Of a stretch of DNA of 64,000 nucleotides, positions 56,483 through 64,000 are shown piece by piece. The position numbers and the translations under genes were made by a program. Source of the stretch: Rosellinia necatrix (Eukaryota > Ascomycota > Sordariomycetes > Xylariales > Xylariaceae); NCBI GenBank assembly GCA_021209875.1, contig JAGYVD010000007.1:3596001-3660000 (forward strand). Reading direction: 5' to 3'. Positions within the stretch are counted from its first letter, which is position 1. Each line of letters starts with the position of its first letter. Below the pieces are notes generated by a model that saw only the letters and a list, made by a program, of their open reading frames with translations, was not told the origin of the DNA and did no database searches.

Positions 56483-56751
56483 GCGCGGGCTTCAGTACTC
56501 ATAAGCTCAGAAGCAACTAGTCCCCCCTCGTCTAGTTGCTATGGCGCATCCACGCGGCGGATTTCCGGGTCAAATCCGTCTTTCGATACCAGAGAGCGAA
56601 GAATAGTCTAGGATTCGAAGTCGGCAGGGAAGAGGGCGTGCTTGAGTGTATGTGATGTAGGATCTCAAGCACAAGCTGCTGCGGTAAACCGGTATATCTA
56701 GAAATCTTCAGTTAGCATGTCTGGGTTCTAGAGTTGTTTAGCGGCTGTGGT

Positions 56752-57192
56752 ATGCCTATCTTGCGAGACGTGAATTATGGGATTTCCAAAACCCCCGCCA
56801 CTCTAGGGCGAGTAGTGGGCGACCCCGAGGCGGGCGAAAAGCGCCGCGTAACCCAGTCCCACGACTGGGTTCTTTTCCGGCTCAGGGACGATTTGCTGGG
56901 CAGGAAAGTCATCCTACCGCAGACTGAATTCGGGATCTGCCACGAGAGGCCCGGGAGGACTGGCGAGCAGAAGGCCAAAGTGCTCATTAGTGAACGGGGC
57001 CGTATAGGTGGCTCACTGCTTCTTGAACGCGTATCCGTGTCTAATGGAGAGGGAAATATTGATGTCTTCTGTGTATTGATGGATGGGTTTATATATGGCC
57101 AGCTTATCTTCAGGACTTGGATGGGTACGAAGTGCTATGTCATGCCGATGATGGACGTATTTAATGACATCAAATCACGGCTGGGGGGGTAA
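56752..57192 (+). pseudogene. Relic of a protease-like fungal protein
   Basis: An open frame of about 146 codons from the first ATG. It has SHDWVLFRLRDD and a C-terminus with LMDGFIYGQLIF, CYVMPMMDVFNDIKSRLGG. This resembles the C-terminal part of fungal trypsin-fold-like proteins, whose usual GDSGSWV and LYGH motifs are here degraded (SNGEGNIDVFCV). It is probably an N-terminally truncated, decayed copy; it could also be a small divergent gene. Confidence 0.4.
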
Positions 57193-58580
57193 ACAGGCCA
57201 TGCGTAGTGAGCTTCAGAGAAGAACCTTTTGTTCTTCATCCAGAATCCAATCCACTTTTATACCAATCCGTGTTTGTCGCGACAATGCTTGAGCATGTTG
57301 CTTGGATCGGTGACTACGTAGGGGCATGCGACAGACCTGGCACACGGCCACACGATACGTCTTGGTCGGTCATGGCTGTTGCTTTCTTACTCTCTCCTCT
57401 TTCATAATACGTAACATCCAACTGTCACTGTCTTTTTTTCAGTGCCCGGCTACTCATCTGGCTGGAATGACAATCGTGTCGTCGCGGTATGGCCTAGTAA
57501 TCCATGTTGTTGGCTATCTAACCATAGACTGCAGGATGATGTTCTGGTTAGGAGCCATTGGCATAAACCTATCCAGGGCTTCATATGATGGCTTGTTCGC
57601 TGCGGCGCAAAGGATGGCGATGGAGAATCGACCGGTGGCGTTAGTATATTGGCGTCTGTAAAAAGGAAGTCCCAGGTCGACTCAAATGGCGACACCTGTT
57701 GAAAGATATCGTGTATTTCGTATTTCGTGTGGGATATATTCGTAATTAACACGGTGCGAAAGCGATTCTAGAAGGACGGACCCGGCGGTCGCATGGCTCG
57801 AGGGTTGGGCACTGTCTGTCGTATGCATGTAGTGTATGGGAGGGAGCCTGCATTCGCCTTTGAACATCGTTCGTTTATACGCACGGTGGTCCACTGAATA
57901 GGCTTTTCGAGTCGTACGCTAGGAGGTCGTCTACCCTTTTCACAGCGCTTGCTAATCGTGCACTCGAGTTTGATTGGGTGGGATTCGTCGATGATCAAGT
58001 TGGGGAGCAATCGGGCGTGGTGGAAGGCAGGGACATTCTGGGCCCATGGTAGAATATACACTAGAATATATATGATGGTAGCTCTTCAGAAGATATAAAA
58101 AGATTATATATTAAGTAGGGGTGGTGGAATGTATGCACGGTGTTCGTATGTAAATAATAATAATAATAATAATAATAATCAGTTGTTTACATTTATTATG
58201 CCAAGTCCGTCTGAGGCAGGGGTAAACTGAAGCCAATCAATCGCGCAGCCAACGATGAGCTCGACATCCCACTTTTTGTAATGTTCGGCCAGTGGCACTC
58301 CGTAAGGTGCGACCTGTCTGCGGGCGGCCTTGTCGTCGTATACCGATGAAAAGGTGGATAGCAACGGCCGATCTCGGAGCCCGCTCCGACTTTGTTACGG
58401 AGCTGTCAGTGAACGAAACCCAACGACGATATTTCAATCTCATCAAACCTCAGGCATAAAAGCGCAAACACGCCCCCCGCCTTCGCCCCCACGCCGAAAA
58501 AAAGAAAAAAAAAGAAAAAAGGAAAAAAGAACCTTCACAAGCTAGGGCCGGCACACCCCTCGGATGTGGTCCGCGCCGAC
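57193..58580. other. Intergenic
   Basis: No supportable gene. It contains an (AAT)n microsatellite at about 58156-58178 and an A-rich tract (58497-58530) upstream of the carrier gene. Confidence 0.55.
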
Positions 58581-59735
58581 ATGGCGGCCGACCAGAAGCA
58601 GGAGCTCGCCGCCGCGCCGGCGGTGAGCAAGAACTACAAGGGCTTCGTAGCCGGCGTGTTCTCCGGCATTGCCAAACTGACCGGTAAGTTTTATTTTTTA
58701 TTTATTTATTTTTTCCCCTCTGGAACGTTCTCCCCATCCAACCCATCTTCCAGGATCTCCCCCATGTGCTCGGGGCTCTGACGACTAACTCTTCGCGACG
58801 ATCTCTCCCGGGGCAGTCGGCCACCCGTTCGACACGGTGAAGGTGCGGCTCCAGACGACTGACGCGGCGCGCTTCCGCGGCCCGCTGCAGTGCGTGGTGC
58901 AGACGGTGCGGCACGAGGGCGTGCGCGGGCTCTACAAGGGCGCCTCGCCGCCGCTCGTCGGCTGGATGTTCATGGACTCGCTGATGCTGGGCAGCCTGAC
59001 TATTTACCGCCGGCTTCTCGCCGAGCACGTCTTTTCCCCCTCCTCCTCCTCCTCCTCCTCCTCCTCCTCCTCCCCTCCTCTCATCTGAGCGGCGCACCAC
59101 CACCACCAGCAGCAGCAGCAGCAGCAGCAGCTATAACCCCGACCCCGCCCGTCCTCCCGTCCTACGGTCACGGCCTGGCGGGCGTGCTGGCGGGGGCGAC
59201 GGTGTCGTTCATCGCGGCGCCGGTGGAGCACGTCAAGGCGCGTCTGCAGATCCAGTACGCGGCGACCAAGGCCGGGCGTCTGTACTCGGGCCCCCTGGAC
59301 TGCGTGCGCCGCCTGTACGCGGCCCACGGCGTCCGCGGCGTCTACAGGGGCCTCGCCGCCACCCTGCTCTTCCGGTCCTTCTTCTTCTTCTGGTGGGCGT
59401 CGTACGACGTCTTCTCGCGCCTCCTGCGCGACCGCACCGCCCTGTCCGCCCCCGCCGTCAACTTCTGGGCCGGCGGCCTCAGCGCCCAGGTCTTCTGGCT
59501 CACCAGCTACCCCAGCGACGTCGTCAAGCAGCGCATCATGACCGACCCCATGGGCGGCGCCCTCCACGACGGCACCCCCCGGTTCCGGAACTGGGGGGAG
59601 GCCGCCCGGGCCGTGTACCGGGAGGGCGGCGTCAGGGGGTATTGGAGGGGGTTCGTCCCGTGCTTTTTGAGGGCGTTCCCGGCGAACGCGATGGCGTTGG
59701 TGGCATTTGAAGGCGTTATGAGATCGTTGCCATGA
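58581..59735 (+). CDS. Mitochondrial carrier (SLC25) protein, frame broken by a composite microsatellite
   Basis: Exon 1 is 58581-58683 and exon 2 is 58817-59735, around a 133-nt intron. Three carrier repeats are seen with their signatures: HPFDTVKVRLQ, APVEHVKARLQ and YPSDVVKQRIM. The ATG at 58581 starts MAADQKQELAAAPAVSKNYK, then GFVAGVFSGIAKL. Repeat 1 ends in MLGSLTIYRRLLAEHVF; next come (TCC)11 (59041-59073), CAC units and (CAG)8 (59107-59130). In the repeat-1 frame this tract ends in TGA near 59088. Repeats 2 and 3 (HGLAGVLAGATVSFIAAPVE onward, FRSFFFFWWASYDVFSRLL) are in a different frame. Exon lengths sum to 3n+2, and no GT donor of the right phase lies between, so splicing does not repair it. 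The substrate is not evident; the sequence is closest to ornithine/carnitine-type fungal carriers by my recollection. Confidence 0.8.
59041..59130. repeat. Composite (TCC)n-(CAC)n-(CAG)n microsatellite in coding sequence
   Basis: (TCC)11, a short CCTCCTCTC spacer, CAC/ACC triplets and (CAG)8, between the first and second carrier repeats. Confidence 0.9.
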
Positions 59736-60014
59736 GAGATACCCGCACGCATAGACACAAAATTTGTATATTTATACATGGAGCACGGATATAGAAGCAT
59801 GTATGCATATAGAGCGAAGACATATACGATAGGGCTACGATTGAAAGCACATTTGTCACGTCGAGGAATATTGGAAACAAGTTTGCCTTGGAATCGAGTT
59901 TGTTTGCGACGTTGGATATATAAGGTGCCCGTTCTATCCTATGCTAGATCCGTGCACCGATACTCCATGCCCTTTTTTTTCATTGTCTATGATGTGTTGT
60001 CGCAGATAACCCGA
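59736..60014. other. Convergent 3' region
   Basis: Between the carrier and eL22; nothing recognisable. Confidence 0.6.
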
Positions 60015-60647
60015 TTACTCGTCATCATCATCAGCCTCGTCATTAACGACGTTGAAGAACTTGAGCTCGTAGACACCCTTGGAGGTGGAGACAACACGAA
60101 GCCAGTCGCGGAGCTGCATCTTCTTCAAGAACTTCTTGGTCCTAGAATAGATTGTTAGTCATTGTCTGTGGGATTGTGTGACCATGTGCGGACATGGGCG
60201 GGATATCGAGGCGTCACTCACAGGTACTTGAGGTAGCGGCCGGAGAGCTCGTTGTGGGCGGTGATCTCAACCTTGCCCTCCCCGATCTGCTGGATCGTGA
60301 TGGTGTCGCCAAGGTTGCCGACACGGCCATCGACCTTGATCTTGTCCTGGAGGAACTTCTCGAAGGCGGCGGTGTCGAAGATCTTGTCGCTGGCGGGCTG
60401 CGAGGCGTTGATGACGAACTGTGGGTGACGGCGTGAGTGCTCTGGACCGAGCGATTGGGGGCCCGAGGGCTGGGGTGTTTCGGCTTACCTTCTTCGTCTG
60501 CTTGCTAGCCTTGCCGGACTTCTTCTACATGTTGGGAGTTTGACCTTAGCCTACTGTTTCACGCCATCATCTCGCTGGAGGGTTCGCCAGAGAGACTGGG
60601 CCAACAGCAAAGCGGTGTCAAGTTATACGTACTGTCTGAGGAGCCAT
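60015..60647 (-). CDS. rpl22: Cytosolic 60S ribosomal protein eL22
   Basis: Exons 60647-60633, 60524-60489, 60418-60222 and 60141-60015 give 124 residues, the usual eL22 length, with agreeing phases. The first exon is only five codons (MAPQT). Exon 2 encodes [12 protein letters not shown], exon 3 [20 protein letters not shown] and [20 protein letters not shown], and exons 3/4 join at [20 protein letters not shown], the family signature. The C-terminus is acidic (NDEADDDE). Several introns near the start are typical of fungal ribosomal protein genes. Confidence 0.95.
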
Positions 60648-61497
60648 TGTTGCGGGTGGTCTGGTTGGGATGATCGAGGACGCAAAGAGGTATAATCCTG
60701 CGCCTGTGCTGTGCTTGGCGGAACGTGGTGGTGGTGAGAGGTGGTGTTGTCGATGATGCTGAAAAAGTTCGCAAACGAGGGGAGATTTTTGACAAGGAAC
60801 TTTTTTTTGGTGTATCGCGAAATAGTGGGTCCTGAGCTAGGGCATATTTCTGATGTGGCTAGGTACTGTACTGAGGGTGGGTGGCTTTGTGTATGTGGCT
60901 CGTGTCCAGTGCCTTCATCTCAAGCACTACCTAGGTACTTAACTGTAGCATTTCTATTCTTTGAAGGTATAACTACCTGTAACAACAAGGATTTAAATCA
61001 TAGGTATTGACAAAACGCTTCGAATATGAATCTCATACTAGTCATCTATTGATCGAATCTACAATGTGTTTACTTTGAAGCTGTTATAAGCTACATAGCT
61101 ACATGCTGTGTAGATACCTAGTACCTACCTCGATTTATTGAATAACGCCTTCATGTAGTTATCACAACTGCCTTTGTTGCATATTGAATGCCTGAGCTCC
61201 CATCAGCATGGTGTCTTCAGTTCCACCGAATGCGAAGCTAAGGCACTTCCCCACAATTTGCCATGAAATGTCTCCCCGACCCCGACTTCATGCCTCGGCA
61301 AGACATCCTCTGACCTCACCATGCGCCTTGGCTCATTGGTAGTCTGTAAGCCTTGGCATCTTGTTGTGGTGATTCTGTCCGATGGTAAGTCAATATCAAG
61401 CTAGTTGCCCGAGGTATTATATTGGCCTTAATAACAGTTACCCAAGGTACATAGTTCGAACTGCTTGTACCCATTTCGAAGGGGCTTGTTTTGGGTC

Positions 61498-61547
61498 ACC
61501 CAGAGCACGTCTGCCACTGGGTGACAGACGACAGACGTGCTCTGGGT
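61498..61547. repeat. Perfect 16-bp inverted repeat
   Basis: ACCCAGAGCACGTCTG at 61498-61513 and its exact complement at 61532-61547, with an 18-nt spacer. A second, overlapping pair (GTCACCCAG/CTGGGTGAC) offers an alternative fold. Confidence 0.9.
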
Positions 61548-62213
61548 ACTTACACTACCTAGGTGGCTATCGACAGGCCGTGCACGATTGGTCACATTAT
61601 CCAGTGACATTAGGTATGTAAATCCGAATGGTTAAAAGCTAAAGGTTGTTACTATTTGTAAATTGCTTGCCAAATAAGTGGTTTCAAGATAATATCAAAA
61701 TAAAACAGAGGGATTGGTTGAACGGTGTTATTCCAAGACGTAGTTGCGACGATGTTTAATGGTACCTTGGTATAGGCTCTATGAGTAGGCTAAAACAGGC
61801 GCTTGTTAAGCACTGTAATATTGTACCTGCAGTAACTCAAATCTTTTTTTTTTTTTTTTTTTTTTTTTTTCAAGTTTGTTTGACAGGGCCGCTACGCAAA
61901 GCTTTAATCCCAAACGTGTCCTAAAAAGAGGACCATGCACCGGACCCAACCCGGAAGCCCTCTCTACACCTATTTCTTGTTCACCATTACCCCAACACGC
62001 TACCAGGCTACCACCACGCGACGATGGGTGGCTAGCACATCTTGTCCTGTTTCAGGGGTTGTATGCGATCAGCAACTTAACTAACCTTGCCACACTATAT
62101 AAGCGTTCGTCACGCCCACCCTGTTGGTTGCTTCCAAACGGATTGGTATTTAAAAGCTTCATCCGATCTTGAGGCAGATCAAGAAGAAGTAAACAATCAC
62201 GGACGTTACCTCT

Positions 62214-62267
62214 CTGTCCTATCTGTCCTATCTGCCTTGTCTGCCTTATCTGCTTTATCTGCCTTAT
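62214..62267. repeat. 9-nt tandem repeat in the HFD1 leader
   Basis: Six units of CTGYCYTRT form (CTGTCCTAT, CTGCCTTAT and variants), ending 28 nt before the ATG. Confidence 0.9.
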
Positions 62268-62294
62268 ATAAGACACTAATCTGGAACATCGAGA

Positions 62295-64000
62295 ATGGCG
62301 ACGGACACCAAGATAGCAGCCTTTGAGGCCACCCCTTTGGAGGATATTGCTCGATATGCTGCTGATACCCGCGCGGCCTTCACATCACAGAAGACGAAGG
62401 ATGTCGAGTGGCGGCTCGTGCAGCTCAGGAAGCTATACTGGGGCATAACGGATTGCACGCCAAAATTCATCGCTGCACTGAAGCAAGATATCGGCAAGCC
62501 ATCCGGTGAAGCTCTTCTCACCGAGATCTCATACACCCTTTCCGATCTCAACCTAACCCTGAAGAAATTGAAGGCCTGGGTCAAGGATGACACCAATCTG
62601 GACTATCCATTGACCTTCGCGCCGCTGAAGCCGCGCCTCCGAAAGGAGCCCTTGGGCGCCGTCCTGATCATCGGGCCGTACAACTTCCCCATGATGCTCA
62701 ACATAGCTCCTCTCGTGGGCGCCATCAGCGCCGGGTGCCCTGCCATCATCAAGCCCTCCGAGAGCGCGCCCGCGACTGCCATGGTGATCAAGGAGGTGGT
62801 CGAGAAATACCTGGACCCCGGCTCCTTCTACGTCGTCAACGGCGCCGTTCCCGAGACAACCGCTCTCCTGGACGAGAAGTGGGCCAAGATCTTCTACACC
62901 GGCAATCCCGCCGTCGCGCGGATCATCGCCAAAAAGGCGGCCGAGACCTTGACGCCGGTGACCCTCGAGCTCGGCGGCCGGAATCCCGCCTTCGTCTCCA
63001 AGGCCTCCAACCTGGCGCTGACGGCGCGCCGGCTCCTGTGGGGCAAGTGCAACAACGCCGGCCAGGTCTGCATATCGCACAACTACGTGTGCGCCGAGCG
63101 CGAGGTGGTCGACGACTTCATCAAGCACCTCAACGCCTCCTACGACGAGTTCTTCCCCAAGGGCCCCAAGGCCAGCCCCGACTACGCGCGGATCGTCAAC
63201 GAGAGGCAGTTCGACCGCATCAAGGGCATGCTGGACAACACGAACGGCAGGATCGTCATGGGCGGCGAGACGGACAGGTCCGAGCTGTACATCGCCCCCA
63301 CCGCCGTGCTCGTCGACTCCGTCGACGATTCGATGATGGCGAGCGAGTCGTTCGGCCCCATCTGGTCCATCTACCCCGTCGACGACGTCAAGGACGCCAT
63401 CAAGGTCATGAACAGGGTCGATCCCACGCCCCTGTCCCTCATGACCTTCGGCTCGAAGTCCGAAAACGAGCAAGGTAAGCCAAACCAAACCAAACCAAAC
63501 CAAACCACAACATCCAACCCCCCGGCCCCTTTCTTAAACAATTCAAAATTACACACGATATAGAGCTGACATCAAACCTTTCTTTTTTCCTCTTTCTTTC
63601 TACTTTTACAGTCCTCAGCCAAGTGACGTCGGGCGGCGCGAGCATCAACGACTCGTACATGCACGGCTCGGTGTCGACGCTGCCGTTCGGGGGCGTCGGC
63701 GAGTCCGGCACGGGCGCGTACCACGGGCGCGCCTCCTTCGACTGCTTCACGCACCTGCGCACCGTCGTCGAGACCCCCGGCTGGATGGACGGGCTGCTGC
63801 GCGTCCGCTACCTGCCGCACGCCCCGCGCGAGCTCCGGCGGTTCCTGTGGCTGAACGGCACCCGGCCCGACTTCGACCGGAGCGGCCGCCGGATCGCCGG
63901 CGTCGCGTACTGGGCCTGGCTCGTCCTCGGCCTCGGCGGCCCCTCCGCCAAAGGTGCGTTGCTCCGCTGGCTCGCCCTCCTCGCCGCCGGATATGCCTAC
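62295..64000 (+). CDS. hfd1: Fatty aldehyde dehydrogenase (ALDH3/HFD1-like), 3' end beyond window
   Basis: Exon 1 is 62295-63474; exon 2 starts at 63612 and is open to the window end. The intron is 137 nt (GTAAGC..ACAG). The enzyme oxidises fatty aldehydes to fatty acids with NAD(P)+. Motifs seen: IGPYNFP (Asn130), IKPSE, FYTGNPAVARII, VTLELGGRNPAF with the general base Glu225, NNAGQVC with catalytic Cys259, and SFGPIW. Exon 2 has ASINDSYMH, LPFGGVGESGTGAYHG and a C-terminal hydrophobic stretch (YWAWLVLGLGG, then LLRWLALLAAGYAY at the edge). This fits the membrane anchor of Hfd1-type enzymes in mitochondrial outer membrane or lipid droplets. A GT at 63954 could be a donor, but the open, hydrophobic continuation argues against it. 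The GC-rich exon also yields a long antisense frame that I discard. Confidence 0.92.

Larger units (their letters stand above)
60648..62294. other. Divergent region between eL22 and HFD1
   Basis: Holds TACCTAG clusters (about 60935-60955, 61110-61130), a perfect 16-bp inverted repeat (61498-61547), a long poly-T run (about 61842-61870) and a 9-nt tandem repeat directly before the HFD1 start (62214-62267). No gene is supported. Confidence 0.6.

Noticed and set aside
59004..59567. 187-codon frame antisense to the carrier
   Set aside because: Mirror of the GC-rich carrier exon and of the TCC/CAG repeats (poly-Glu and poly-Cys/Trp runs).
62553..63503. 316-codon open frame antisense to HFD1
   Set aside because: It lies exactly opposite a clear ALDH exon with GC-rich third positions; its sequence is Gly/Asp/His-rich with no domain, the usual shadow of such codon use.

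Overview
The window is nuclear DNA of a filamentous ascomycete (Pezizomycotina, probably Sordariomycetes). Genes have short introns of about 50-240 nt with GT..AG ends and CT(A/G)A(C/T)-like branch sites. They lie on both strands without operons and encode typical fungal families (DBP5, BUD2-type RasGAP, Cyp40, DUF3176, CorA-like, GCK kinase, Alg13, GPI11, Hfd1). The genus cannot be told from the sequence alone. Many intergenic stretches carry short TACCTAGGTA/TAGG-type repeats that are absent from the exons.

Layout. 1-1170: 5' part of DBP5 (minus). 2.6-6.0 kb: a decayed block with a TPR-like relic (minus) and a nucleoside-phosphorylase/alpha-kinase fusion (plus) broken by two tandem micro-duplications. 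6.8-9.2 kb: DUF3176 membrane protein. 10.7-11.9 kb: cyclophilin-40. 13.2-17.2 kb: BUD2-like RasGAP. 17.2-24.3 kb: a 7 kb stretch with no supportable gene. 24.3-25.4 kb: Ser/Pro-rich protein. 29.7-30.4 kb: mitoribosomal mL58. 31.1-32.9 kb: F-box/Cys-rich protein. 34.1-36.5 kb: divergent ALG13 and mitoribosomal mS35/RSM24. 38.0-38.9 kb: translin. 39.6-40.5 kb: GPI11 with a 1-nt frame break. 41.1 kb: intron-containing tRNA-Val(CAC). 42.5-44.2 kb: CorA-like transporter. 45.1-47.7 kb: STE20/GCK kinase. 48.4-50.1 kb: eight-exon secreted Thr-rich protein. 51.6-52.8 kb: DOMON/cytochrome b561 pseudogene containing a small internal inversion. 53.7-55.0 kb: secreted PLC-like phosphodiesterase. 56.3-57.2 kb: two gene relics. 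58.6-59.7 kb: mitochondrial carrier broken by a composite microsatellite. 60.0-60.6 kb: ribosomal protein eL22. 62.3 kb to the end: fatty aldehyde dehydrogenase (HFD1-like), running off the window.

How the genes fit together. Most are unrelated housekeeping genes: mRNA export, translation in cytosol and mitochondria, protein N-glycosylation and GPI anchoring, and Ras-type GTPase and kinase signalling. I see no biosynthetic cluster, virus, CRISPR array or intact transposon. The unusual material is the set of broken or rearranged genes: the phosphorylase-alpha-kinase fusion, the inverted b561 exon, two frame breaks in GC-rich or microsatellite sequence, and relics whose stop codons have the CpA to TpA context expected of repeat-induced point mutation. 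For the frame breaks, assembly error must be excluded first.
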